Shown here in pieces: positions 37,329 to 49,130 of a DNA stretch of 64,000 nucleotides. Numbering within the stretch: the first letter of the stretch is position 1; every line of letters starts with the position of its first letter. The stretch spans positions 186,001 to 250,000 of the forward strand of contig OZ176055.1 of assembly GCA_964247055.1 (NCBI GenBank), given 5' to 3'. Below the pieces are notes generated by a model. The model was given only the letters and a program-made list of their open reading frames with translations, was not told where the DNA came from and did not search any database. Both the position numbers and the translations under genes were made by a program. This DNA comes from Paragordius varius (Eukaryota; Nematomorpha).

Positions 37329-40300
37329 ATGAGTTTTTCAATCGATGTCGTATTGTTGATATTTTCACTGGTTTTTTAAGTTATCTTTTATGCGAAGGTT
37401 ATTTTTTTCTTGGCAGGAAGGGTGTTTTTTGTCGAAAAACTCAATAAAAATTATGAGGTTGGACGTGTTAATTTGACATTTTAGATTAATAATCAAGTAA
37501 TATACTCAGTGTTTACAATAACATTTTGTCTTTCATGCCTTATGTTTGAGTTGATTATATTTGAAATCTTGAATGTGATGAATAAAACGTATAAATTTTA
37601 TACTTAAATTAAATATTAGAACTCGTCTATTACTGTGGAACTTGGCCTTACATTTTTTACTCATTATGCTTATCTTTGTAATTCCATTCTACATGGCCTT
37701 TTATTTGGCAAATCAATTGCATTTTATTGATTCTTTCATCTTTAAAAGTAATCTTTTTTTTGTTATATTGCAGAGAATTTTAATGCCAAAATTAAAATCG
37801 GGATATCACTTTTTATTTGGTTTGTCTTTCTTTACATTTTCTGGAAGATTGGAGATCCTTTCCCGATTCTAAGTCCCAGACATGGTTTATAGTTATAGTT
37901 TTCCTAAAAATCACAATTTAATTCAAATAAATTTTGATAAATTTTAAACGTATAAAATTTTAACCATATAAATATATATTTATATTCTCACTTTTCTCTC
38001 GGGAAAATACACATGTGTGATTTTTAAAATACTTTTCAAGGATATATATTTTCTATAATTATAATCCCACTCTTTTTTAATTCCTTATGTAGTAAAAATT
38101 AAAAAATCCGGACAAAATATAAAAATATAAGGACAAAATTCTTTATTTTTTTTGCAAAGAAAATCATAATTTTAAACTTTAATTATTTTAAATATACCTC
38201 ATTATTTTGAACTGCAAAGCATAAAATAGTGATATAAATTGGTAACATAATCAATTACATATTTTACGGTTGTTATTAAATGATTTTAATATGATTAATT
38301 TAGGTTTGAAAAAGTATAATTGCTTTTTCTTAAAAAAAATATTTGTCTTTATATTTTTAAGTTTTTGCTCCTTATGTAAAATTTATATTTTTTTAGGTTT
38401 ATTTTCCATTGAACAAGGTATTAGTCGGGTCGGGGTCGTAGGCGTAACTATTATGGCTTTATTGTCGGGTTTTGGGGCTGTTAATTGCCCTTACACGTAT
38501 GTCGCCTACTTTAGAAAGTTTTTATTTTAAACTTTTTAAATTTAAAAACTTTTATTAAATTTGCAAAAATAAATTATAAATTTGTTTAAATTTTTTATAA
38601 TTTTTCAAAAATTATTATGGATATTATCTCACTTTTTTTATTTTTCTTTGGATATGCGACCATCTTAATTTGGTTTTGTAATAATTAATTATTTTTACTG
38701 TTTAATTATTTATATAATTTTTTGAAATTATATAAATTTTAAATTTGTTTAAGGATTTATATATATAAAATGGTTTTAAATAAAAATTATTATGGATATT
38801 ATCTCACTTTTCTTTTCCTTAGGATATGCGACCATCTTAATTTTTATTTGTATAATTCTGTTTAATTATTTATATAATTTTTTTGAAATTATATAAATTT
38901 TAAATTTGTTTAAGGTTCCATATGTAGAGAATGGTTAAATAAAAATTATTTTTTTATTTTATATTAGGCCTATCTCAGCTTTCGATATACAACTGTTGGA
39001 AAAACGTATGATGCAAACTTTTGATATTATTATCAATAAAAAGAAACGGTCAGTTTTTTTAATTGATTTTTTTTTTAAAAAAAAATAAAAAATTTAAAAT
39101 TTAATAAAAAATTAACATTTATTTATCATTTAGAATAGCTTATGAAAAAGCAAAAATTAAACAAAATGCTTTGACAGAAAATTTTTTTGCTACAAAAAGT
39201 GGGATTTGGGGTAAATTACGGAATTTTACCAATTCACATGATTCATTCTCATTGAAAGGTTTCTTGTATTCTTAAAATATCTAATTAATTTAAATTTAAA
39301 AAAAGTTATATAAATTAATATATAAAAACCTTATAATTAAACATACAAATATTTTTTTTGAAAAGATAACATGCATTAAACTTTGATATCTTTTAAATAT
39401 ACCATTTACAGTTCAAATATTCAAATTTACCCTTGAACAATTCAAATTCACTTTTGAACAATTCAAATTCACCCTAAAAATAAATTATGTGTTTCTGAAC
39501 TAATATAACTCATTATCAATATGAAATATATGTTTATGGTATAGTTTATTATTTTTTCAGTATTATTTTAACTTAAAATAGAATTTTTATTTTTTAAAAA
39601 TATATAAAATATAGGTAATTTTTAATCTTAAAAAACATATATTTATTTGAGGGTGAATTTGAATTGTTCAAGGGTAAATTTGAATGTTTAAGGGTAAAAT
39701 TGAATAAATGGTATATATATAATGTGTAATTATATTAATTTATATTATTTTCCTTATTAATTTTGCAAGCCACGATAGAAGTTACTTTAAATACTACCGA
39801 CAAAACGTATAAATATAAAGACATTTTTTTCATCAAAAGACAGAAGCTATACTTTTTTAATTTTAATTTTACAACTCTAAAATATAAAATTAATGTTAGC
39901 AATACACATGTCTGATTTATAATTTATAAAAAATCTCTTTTTGAAAAAAATATTTGTCTTCATATTGTTTACGATTTGTCCTCACGTATAATTTCAATTT
40001 TTACTGTAAAAAAATTAATGTTTAATATATGGTTTTGTTTGTCTTTTTATAACATGCTAATTTAAATTTTTACTTACTGTATAATTTTCCGAAATATATA
40101 TTTCTTTGGAATATCTATATATTTTCTCATTTTATTTTACACGTTTGTTTGCATTGAATAAAAAAAATAAATACGATAGAAATTAAAAGATTAGAAAATG
40201 AAATTATACCTTTGGAAGATTTTACCACCCATCTTTACCTTGAAATTTCTGATTTACGTGAGGAACTTAAAAGATTATACCATGCTCAAACACTTAAGGG

Positions 40301-43300
40301 CAAATATTTTAATGTCCTGGGTTATTTTTTCTCCCTTTACTGTGTGTGGAAAATTGTGATGGTTTCATTTTCTTTTTTTTGATTTTTTAGTTTTAAAATT
40401 TTTCAGTTCAAAGAAACTTTTTAATCTAAAAACGCAGCATTTTTGTCAGGCAAAAAAACAACTGAAAAAATATTTTGCCTTAAATATAGTATTCAATAGA
40501 TTTATTCAAATTCAAATTATGCAATTTTTATGAAACACACACAAATGTATTGTAAATATTGTGTTTGTTTTTAAGAAATTTTTACTGAAATTTAAGTAAA
40601 ATCACGCTTAAATTTTACCCAGGGGGTGGTGAAAAGCCGCCTAGTATTTAAAATATTTTTTTCTGCATTTTTAGCAACAAAGTTTTTTCTAAACTCAGGG
40701 CTGTTCGACACACACATATGTACAGCCCACTGAAATATTTGAAATTTTATAACTTTTAAATTTTGTTTTGTTTTTAAAAAATAAGTTTCTATTCAATTGA
40801 CAATGAACACCAAAAAAATTGTAATATTGTGTTTTTACATTACATTTTTTTCCTCCTGTCTTTAGATTGATAATTATAATATCCATTTTTTTGGAATTCA
40901 GTTCGTTCTCAGATTTTTTGAGTTAAAGTTCAGTTGAAATTAAATATTACTTGAGTTTTTAAATCCTAGCCTTGAATTTACTAACAAATATTTTAAAGGT
41001 TTTTCGTTTTTAAATCCTACCTTACTAACATTTTAAAGGTTTTTCTCTATATATTGCTTTGATATTCCTTAGTCATTTCTAAACATAATCTTGAATCGCG
41101 TGGGAAAAGTGGATCCAGTTACTAAAGGAATTCAACTCTGCATTGATTATTATGGAATTAATTTTGATGTAAGCTTTCTTGTAAAAACTACTAAATACAA
41201 TAATTCGATTTTTAAATACCATTTATAATTCAAATTCAGCCTTGAACAATTTAAATCCACTCTAAATATAAATTGTGTGTTTTCGGGTAGCTAATATAAT
41301 TCATTATTACTAATTTTTAATCTTAAAAAACACATAATTTATTTTAGGGTAAATATGACTTGTTCGAGGTTAAATTTGAATTGTTTGGTGAATTTGAACT
41401 GTAAATGGTATATTATCATATAATCTATGTTATAGGACGACCTATTAATATTTATAATTAATAATTAAAATTTTTTGAACTTTGTTAGGAATTATGATAT
41501 AACAACATTGTAACAATTAAAAAAAGAGAATTGAAATTATACGGACAAAAACGTAAAAAGTTATAGATAATTATACTTTTTCTAAATGACAACCAACCAT
41601 ACACTTTTTAAATCTTAATATTTTGTTTAAGTATAACTCATTAATAAATATTGCAAAGTGTGAAATAGAGATATATATTAGTAACACCCTCAATTTTATA
41701 TTATAAAATATTAATAGTTTTACCATTTACACTTCATATTCACCCTTGAACAACCCTAAAATATTTTATATATGTTTTAAGATTAAAAATTACCTGTATT
41801 TTTGAACAATTTTTAAAAATGAAATTTTGTTTTATGATTAAAATTATACTGAAAAATTAGTAAACTAAGCCATAAAGATATATATTATATTTATAATGAG
41901 TTATATTAGCTCAAAAACACATAATTTATTTATAGGGTGAGTTTAAGTTGTTCAAGAATGAATTTAAATTGTAAATGGTATATAGAAAAAATTAAGGTTT
42001 GTAAAAAGTATGGTTGTCTTTTAGAACAAAAAGTATTTGTCCGTTAATTTTTACCTTTTATAGTATATGCATATTTTTATTTTACAATACTTAACCGTAA
42101 TCCCTCTCTTTTTAAATCATATATAATTTTATAAAAATACTTAACTTTTTTATTAAAAAATTAAAAATAAATTTAAATTTTGTTTTTAACCATTGCATTT
42201 TTTTAGGCAAAATTCTGGTCTCAACACATATCATTCCTACTTATTGGTATAATTATAATTACATCATTCCGAGGATTATTGATAAATCTCACCAAATTCT
42301 TTTATGCCTTGTCAAGCCATGGCTCTGCAAATTTTATAGTTCTTGCTTTAGCTCAAATTATGGTATATATATACAGTAAAAATTGAAATTATACGGACAA
42401 ATGTAAAAATATAAAGTCAAAAATGTTTTTTAAACAAAAACAAATAACCATACTTTTTTCATAATAACAATCGTAAAACATGTAATTGAATGTGTTATCA
42501 ATATATATTCTATTTTATTTACACTTTGCAAGTTCAAAACAATGAGTTATAGCTAAGATAATTGAGGTTTAAAATAGTATGGGGTTGTCTTTAGAAAAAA
42601 ACAATATTTTTGTCTTTATATTTTTACCTTTTTGTCCGTATAATTTTAATTTATATATAGTTTAAGTCTCTTTTTTCCTTTTTTATATAAAACTTTGATT
42701 ATTATTATGATGTGACATTATATGAATACAGTATTGTGAGAGCTTTATTTAAATTACAATCTAGGTTTTGAAAAAAAGTACTTTTTTTAAAAAAAATCTT
42801 TGTTTTATTATTTTTACATTTTTATTCTAGTTAGTCAAATGTTTGGATAACATACAGTAAAACTAAATGTTTTTTTTAAAATATAGAACATTAAAACCTA
42901 AAATATGGACAAAACGTAAAAATATAAATACAAATATTTTTTTTCTAAAGACAGCCATACTTTTTTTAACTTGATTTTCTAACATATAGCTCATTGTTTT
43001 ACATTGCAAAGCATAAAATTGATATGTATATTGGTGATACAATCAATTATTTTATATTTTACAATCGTAATTTTATAATTTATATAACAAAATTTAAGGT
43101 TTAAAAAATATAGTTGTCTTTTATAAAAAAAATATTTGTGTTTGTATTTTAACGTTTTGTCCGTATAAATTCGGTTTTAAGTGTATTTCAACATTTATTA
43201 ATAAATTGACGTCATAAAATATTTTTTAATTGATTGATTTAAAAAAATTTTTTATAAACCCAAACATATAAAACTAAAATTGTTAATTGATTTAAAAATT

Positions 43301-44436
43301 ATCAGTTTTTAACTTTTTAATATTTTCCCATTTTACGTTTTTATATTACCTATATACAAAGTTTCTTTGAAAAATAAATACCTCCTATTATTATATTTTT
43401 TATGGTTTTTTATTTTTTTGAATAAACTTTATTGTCCATATTTTTTCAGAGCACTCTTATTAAATTTACAGTAAAAATTGTGGAAATTATACGGAAAGAC
43501 AAAGCGTAAAAATATAAAGACATATATTTTTATATAAAAGACAATTATGCTTTTTAAATCTTGATTTTGTCCGAAATTTAAACCATTAGTATGAAATCGA
43601 TATGTATATTGGGTAACACAATCAATTATATTACACTTGTAATAAATAGTTTAAATGGTTTGAAAAAGGAAAACGTATAGTTGATTGTCTTTTGCAAAAA
43701 AATAATAACATTTTCGTCTTTATATATTTACGTTTTGTCAACGTTCCGTATATAATTTCAATTTTTACTGTAACGTAAAAATATAAAGATAAATTATTCA
43801 ATGACAACCTACCATTTTATACTTTAATTTATCCTATTAAACTCATTTAATTTAATAACTATCGTAAAACATGTAATTGATTATGTTACCAATATACATC
43901 TCTCTATTTTATACTTTTTATTTTAAAACAATGAGTTGTTTTGCAAAAAATATTTTAAAAAGTATGGTGGTTGGTTGTCTTTTTATTTTTACATTTTGAC
44001 CGCATAATTCAATTTTTACTGTAAAACAAAACTTTTATTTTTTAGAGAGAGCTCATTCAAATTTACAGTAAACATTGAAATTATACGGAAAAATATTTTA
44101 ACTGGTAGTTTTAATAGAAAAAATCAAAGTTTAAAAAGTATGTTAGATGGTTGGTTGATTGTCTTTTGCAAATAAAAATTTGTCTTTATATTTTTACATT
44201 TTTGACCAAATAATTTCAATTTTTATTATCTATAGGGTATGTATATGATTTCATCCGTGCTACTTATACGTATGAATTTACCTGTCCAATATCGTTCAAT
44301 TATAACTCAAGTTTTGGGTGATTTACAATTCAATTTTTACCATAGATGGTTTGACGTGATTTTCTTGTTGAGTGCAATTTCTAGCATAGTCTTTTTATAC
44401 CTGGCTCATAAAAAAGTTTCATTAGCTCAGGCTTAA
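37329..44436 (+). CDS. GPHR: Golgi pH regulator (GPHR / GPR89 family), multi-pass anion channel
   Basis: Twelve exons: 37329-37370, 37398-37457, 37485-37588, 37620-37747, 37774-37884, 38397-38517, 38968-39049, 39134-39258, 40180-40361, 41073-41168, 42207-42362, 44236-44436; about 468 residues (human 455). GPHR is a Golgi/ER membrane protein that supports acidification as a counter-ion channel. The match to the human protein, recalled from memory, runs end to end: [102 protein letters not shown] and [18 protein letters not shown]. The first two exon joints give a gap-free alignment with human, which proves two 27-nt introns. One oddity: exon 7 has six A at 39000-39005 where five would keep the frame, a real indel or a base-call error. 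Long introns carry MITEs. The last exon is duplicated at 52407. Confidence 0.92.
38090..38394. mobile_element. Family A element in GPHR intron 5
   Basis: The right end runs directly into the exon 6 acceptor: the terminal TTATATTTTTTTAG replaces the usual TTTTTACTGTA, so the splice site appears to be made by the element. Confidence 0.65.
38611..38967. repeat. Exon-edge array upstream of GPHR exon 7
   Basis: Units start at 38611, 38786 and 38961 (exact spacing 175 bp). The first two begin ATTATTATGGATATTATCTC; the third is the real acceptor plus exon start (ATATTAGGCCTATCTCAGCT). The GATATGCGACCATCTTA of the units corresponds to exon GATATACAACTGTTGG. The first two units are non-coding. Confidence 0.65.
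39399..39716. mobile_element. Family B element, copy 4
   Basis: In GPHR intron 8, with ends TATACCATTTACAGTTC and an imperfect AATAAATGGTATA. Confidence 0.8.
39781..40008. mobile_element. Family A element in GPHR intron 8
   Basis: Left tip lost; right end ATAATTTCAATTTTTACTGT intact. Confidence 0.7.
41216..41413. mobile_element. Short family B element, copy 5
   Basis: In GPHR intron 10; a deletion derivative (198 bp) with both ends kept. Confidence 0.7.
41521..42087. mobile_element. Family A element split by a nested family B element
   Basis: Left half 41521-41720 starts GAATTGAAATTATACGGACA; right half 41981-42087 resumes with AATTAAGGTTTGTAAAAAGT, the family A order. Confidence 0.7.
41721..41980. 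mobile_element. Family B element, copy 6, nested in family A
   Basis: Ends TACCATTTACACTTC and AATTGTAAATGGTA; 260 bp. Confidence 0.75.
42370..42660. mobile_element. Family A element 1 of a cluster in GPHR intron 11
   Basis: Starts 7 bp after the exon 11 donor with TACAGTAAAAATTGAAATTA. Confidence 0.8.
42854..43184. mobile_element. Family A element 2 of the GPHR intron 11 cluster
   Basis: Left end disturbed by an extra about 50 bp; core and right arm (ACGTTTTGTCCGTATAAATT) clear. Confidence 0.65.
43467..43772. mobile_element. Family A element 3 of the cluster
   Basis: Full length, right end TTTCAATTTTTACTGTA; directly followed by the next copy. Confidence 0.8.
43773..44023. mobile_element. 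Family A element 4 of the cluster
   Basis: Lacks the left tip and begins at ACGTAAAAATATAAAG, sharing its border with element 3. Confidence 0.7.
44064..44230. mobile_element. Family A element 5 of the cluster, internally deleted
   Basis: 167 bp; left end TTACAGTAAACATTGAAATT, right end AATTTCAATTTTTATTA, 6 bp before the last GPHR exon. Confidence 0.7.
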
Positions 44437-45690
44437 AACTCAATTTTTTACATATTATATACATTTTATAGTCAATAAATTATATTGCTTTTTAAAATAT
44501 TTGCTTTTTTAAGTGATTTTTAAAGTTATTAAAGAGAAAATTATATAATTTTTTTGTTGAATGCAATATCTAGCATAGTTTTATACCTGGCTCATAAAAA
44601 AGTTTTATTGGCTCAGGCTTAAAACTCATTTTTTTGCATATTTTTATAGTTAATAAATTATATCGATTGAAAATATTTGCTTTTTAAAATATTTGGTTTT
44701 TTAAGTGATTTTAAAAGTTATGAAAGATTAAAAATTAAAATTATATTATTTTCCTGTTGAGTGAAATTTCCAGCATTATTTTTATATACCTGGGTCACAA
44801 AAAAGTTTCATTAGCTCAGGCTTAAAACTCATTTTTTTACATATTTTATAGTCAATAAATTATATCGATTAAAAATGCCTTTTAAATTGATTTTTAAAAG
44901 TTATTTTAAAAGTTATTACAGAGTAAAAAATGAACAATTTCCAGCATTATATTTTTATACCTGGCTCACAAAAAAGTTTCGTTGGCTCAGGCTTAAAACT
45001 CAATTTTTTTGCATATTTTTTACATTTTATAGTCAATAAATTATATCGATTAAAATATTTGCCTTTTAAAGATATTTTCAAGTGATTTTAAAACTTATTA
45101 CAGAGTAAAAAATTGAAATTATATTATTCTGTTGAGTTCAATTTCTTGCATAATCTTGTTATACCTGGCTCACAAAAAAGTTTTATTGGCTCAGGCTTAA
45201 AACTTCATTTTTATATTTTTTAGTCAATAAATTATATTGATTAAAAATATTTGCTTTTTTAAGTGATTTTTAAAATTGATTTTAAAGGTTATTGCAGAGT
45301 AAAAATTGAAATTATATTATTTACCTGTTGAGTGAAATTTCCAATTATTTTTTTATACCTGGCTCATAAAAAAGTTTCATTGGCTCAGGCTTAAAACTCA
45401 ATTTTTATATTTTATAGTCAATAAATTATGTCGATTAAAAATATTTGCTTTTTTAAGTGATTATAAAAGTTATTACAGAGTAAAAATTGAAATTATATAA
45501 TTTTCCTGTTGAGTGCGATTTCTAGCATAGTCTTTTTATATCTGGCTCATAAAAAAGTTTCATTGGCTCAGACTTAAAACTCATTTTTTTTGCATATTTT
45601 TTACATTTTATAGTCAATAAATTATATCGATTAAAAATATTTGCTTTTAAAAAATATTTGCTTAAAGTGATTTTAAAAGTTAATACAGAG
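44437..45690. repeat. Tandem array built from the GPHR 3' end
   Basis: The word GCTCAGGCTTAAAACT that ends the GPHR coding sequence recurs at 44425 (gene), 44611, 44814, 44985, 45189, 45383 and 45566, spacing 171-204 bp. Each unit holds a decayed copy of the last about 22 codons (CTGTTGAGTG, ATACCTGGCTCA, AAAAAAGTTTCATTGGCTCA), the 3' UTR with AGTCAATAAATTATAT (a possible poly-A signal) and a stub of a family A left end (GAGTAAAAATTGAAATTATA). Frames in the extra units are not kept. Confidence 0.85.
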
Positions 45691-45999
45691 TAAAAAATGA
45701 AATTATCAATGGAAGATAAAACGTAATAATATAAAAACAAATATTTAAGATTCTAAAAGATAACCAACCATACTTTTTAAATATAATCATTGTTTTAAAC
45801 TGCAAAATATAAAATAGAGATGTATATTTGTGACATAATCAACATTATGTATTTTACAATTGTATTTCAAATGATTTTTAATAAGATAAATTAAAATAGT
45901 TTATTTAATAAAGTATGGTTGATTGTCTTTTAGATCAAATAATATTTGTTTTTATATATTTACGTTTTATCCTTAAGCCTAATTTCATTTTTTACTGTA
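45684..45999. mobile_element. Family A element between GPHR array and NOL10 copy
   Basis: Begins with the same AGAGTAAAAAATGAAATTAT stub that ends every unit of the preceding array, and is otherwise full length. Confidence 0.75.
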
Positions 46000-46805
46000 A
46001 TATATATAAAAAAAATATGGTTTTTTTTATTAAAAATAAAAGCATTTTATATATTTATTTATTGTTTTTACAATATATATATTTATACAGATATTTATTG
46101 CATTTATTTAATTTATTTTGTAAAATTTCATATCAAATTATGATTATAAGCGTTTTCTACGGAATTTGCCATTATGTTGATGAGTTTTGTCTTTAACAAT
46201 CCTTCGACTTCGGATTTCACGTTTTGTATGTATGGGTTGTTCATCTTTCAACTTTAAATAATATTAAACATAAAATATTTAAAAAATTTTATAATAAATT
46301 TCCAAAAATTATTGAAAACTAATTCCACAAAATATACTCAAATAGTAAATAGTTTTACTAAATAAATTATTAAGCAAAAAAGTAAAAAGTATAAAATTAA
46401 TTACAGTTTTATCAATAATTGCTGCCTTATTATTAGATTTTCTATGGTGTTGGTTAGTAGGAATTGATGAATGTTTTGTCAAATTAGCCTTTTTCAATTG
46501 TTGTATACGGGTTTGGAGATCTAACCTACAAATAATATAATGGGAATAGAAATGGAAAATTAATCGAAAAATTATTCAAAAATAAAAATTTGGAAAATTA
46601 GGATAAAAAACCAAAATACAAATTTTTATAATACAAAGAAAGCCATATGTTTAAATTTTCCAATATCTATGGTTTGGTGTTACGAAATAAGGAATAGAGA
46701 GATGTGATTTGGTAAAAAACATTATTTTTATATTTCAGAATGAAAAGTTAATAAAAGTCGAATAAAAAAATCAATAAAAAATATGAACTTCTCAATATTA
46801 AACAG

Positions 46806-46974
46806 TATTGCTTATTTCACAGCACTATAGTAGGGGAATTTGCAAGCTTCACAGTAGTGTATGGAAAAAAACAACAAACGGCTGAATTAACAATTATTTC
46901 CTATCTATTTTCCATACATTCCTGTCCTGTGTTGCGAATTGCCCCCTACTATAGTGTTGTGAAATAATCAACCA
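46806..46974. mobile_element. Family E palindromic element, copy 1
   Basis: About 165 bp. Left arm TTATTTCACAGCACTATAGT then CAGTAGTGTATGGAAAAAA; right arm TTTTCCATACA, then CTACTATAGTGTTGTGAAAT. Lies in the orphan NOL10 copy. Confidence 0.7.
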
Positions 46975-48509
46975 TAAAACAAATCCATACTTTATATATT
47001 AGTCTTTTGAACTTTTATATGTTTGTTCCAAATCATTTTTATTGTAAAAAATTAATTTTTTCTAAATTTCCTATATTTTCATATATAAAAAACTAATCTT
47101 TTACTTACGTTTTAACATTAATCGGCTTGAGAGCATTAATGGCATAATTATTAGAATTGCTTTTATAATTATTAATATTAGAAATATTTGTTGTTTTATT
47201 AACATTTTCTACTGGGGTCTTTTTATTTGTTCTTAAATCTGCCGCTGTAATAAACTGTTGAGATGGCGTATTTTCTTCAAACGTTTGTTTGAGAGATGGC
47301 GTATTTTTTGCACGCGTTGTCAAAGGGAAAAAATAGGATTCATCATCACTGGAACTGGGAATTTCGCCATTCCCATATTCCATATTGTCCTTTTTTGTAG
47401 GCAGAAATATTAAAATAAAAAATATAATTTTAATTTAATTTAATGTAAAGAGTGTAAAAACAAAATTACAAAACATCTAATCAAAAACTACTATTAAATA
47501 CATTTGTAAAATTTTTAGGATATGTTATTGTAGTTTGTTGGACTTGATTTACGCGTTTTTTTTCTTTCAGTTTTCGTTCAAGTTTACTAACAAGCGGATC
47601 TAAGAATTTATATTCTTCCGTAGATTTATCAATTGTGAAAGCAGGATCCTGAAATAATTGACCAAACCTTTCATCCGTTATAAGGGAAGTTATATTGTGA
47701 CAAGCGGCAAGAGCTTTTTCTTTTTTAGTTTGGTGTTTACCAAGAGCATTTGACTCAAGACCTGGTGACTTTAACTAAAGTAGTGTAAAAATAAAGAAGA
47801 AAGGTTGATTAGATTATAAAAATAGAGTGTGTAAAGCGAAAAGTAAAAGATGAAAAAGTATAAAACGACAAAAAAAACATATTTTTAAACCTTAATTTTT
47901 TGGTGATGAATTAGGTAATAAGGATAAATATAAATATCAAAATTGTAATTCCAAAGTTTATGCGTTTAAAATAAAGTTTCAAAAATGTATGAGTATCTTT
48001 GTCTAAAAAAAGTATTTTATATGTTTTGACTATAATTTTCAACTCTAAAATTTTAATAGGCTAAGAAAATATTTCAAAATTGTTTTGAGATAATTTAAAA
48101 TTATTTTTAATTTTTTTTATTTTTTTAAAAAAATGATTTTACCCTTTCCACGGTTCCATTTTCCTCTTGGTGTTGTTGCATTAATCCACTCAATTTTTCC
48201 GCCAATTCTTTATTCACAGTTATTTCTAATCAGAAAACATGCAAAAATTTAAAATTAAAATAGGTATCCTTAAAATAATCTTTTAATATGTAAAAATATT
48301 CTAACAACAATTATATACATTTGTTTAACTAAAAAAATAAAATTAAGATATTTTAAGGAAGATAGATATTGCTTAATATTTACCCGAAATAGTTTAATAT
48401 TGGGTATATTTTATGGAAAAAAAATAAAAAAAATATTTATATATATATATTCTTCACAAATCTCAAATGATCCACCCCTCGAAAGTAATAAAAAAACTTA
48501 TTAATTTTC

Positions 48510-48549
48510 AAAATTCCCTAAAAATCATCGAAAAACCCCATTAATATCT
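48510..48549. repeat. Left target-site duplication of the second LINE
   Basis: ATTCCCTAAAAATCATCG, then AAAAACCCCATTAATATCT; the right copy at about 49127-49161 reads ATTCCCTAAAATCATT, then AAAAACCCCCTTAATATCT. Confidence 0.6.
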
Positions 48550-49130
48550 GTTGTTGTTATAAGCTAGTCATATACTGACTCTGGCTTTCTCATAGATTAG
48601 TGTTCTCCATTTTAGGCGATCCTGTGTTACTCTCAACAGTTGATGAAAGGTTAGATTTGTTATTGATTTGAGCACATCGATCCACCGCTTTTTCGGTCGG
48701 CCCCTTCTGCGGGTGCCATCTACCAACCCAAAGAGTATGATTTTTTCTAGCGAGTCGGATCGCAGGATGTGACCCAGATATTTTAGCTGTTTAAAGGTTA
48801 TTAAATCGTAAAGTAAAAATTCGGGTTTAATGAATTTGAGTATGTAAGAATTGGAGATGTGGGCTTTCCAGGAGATTCTCAATATTTTTCGAAAGCACCA
48901 CATTTGAAAAGAGTTTATGCGGGCTTTGTCAATGGAATTGCATATCCATGATTCGGACCCATAGATTGCCACGGGGTATATCATCGCCTTCAGGATGGCA
49001 AGTTTAGTTGGGAGACTTATGACCGATGAGTTCCAAACTTTGGACAGTTTACCCATAGTAGCACGTCCCAATGCTAGTCGTGCTCGTATGTCGGGGTCCG
49101 AGCTACCGTCGGATGTAATTATGGAAATTC
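48549..49130 (-). mobile_element. 3' fragment of a second LINE family
   Basis: Encodes about 190 residues of a LINE C-terminal region: SDGSSDPDIRARLALGRATM, then KAMIYPVAIYGSESW, FQMWCFRKILRISWKAHIS, YLGHILRSDSLEKI and RRRGRPKKRWIDVLKS, ending at a stop at 48568. This is the conserved tail of endonuclease/RT LINEs and is unlike the LINE at 4846. The fragment is one open frame and richer in G+C than its surroundings, so it is probably young. The 3' end is followed by an ATAACAACAACAG tail. It sits in the intron between the second and third exons of the orphan NOL10 copy and is missing from the paralogous intron. Confidence 0.85.
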
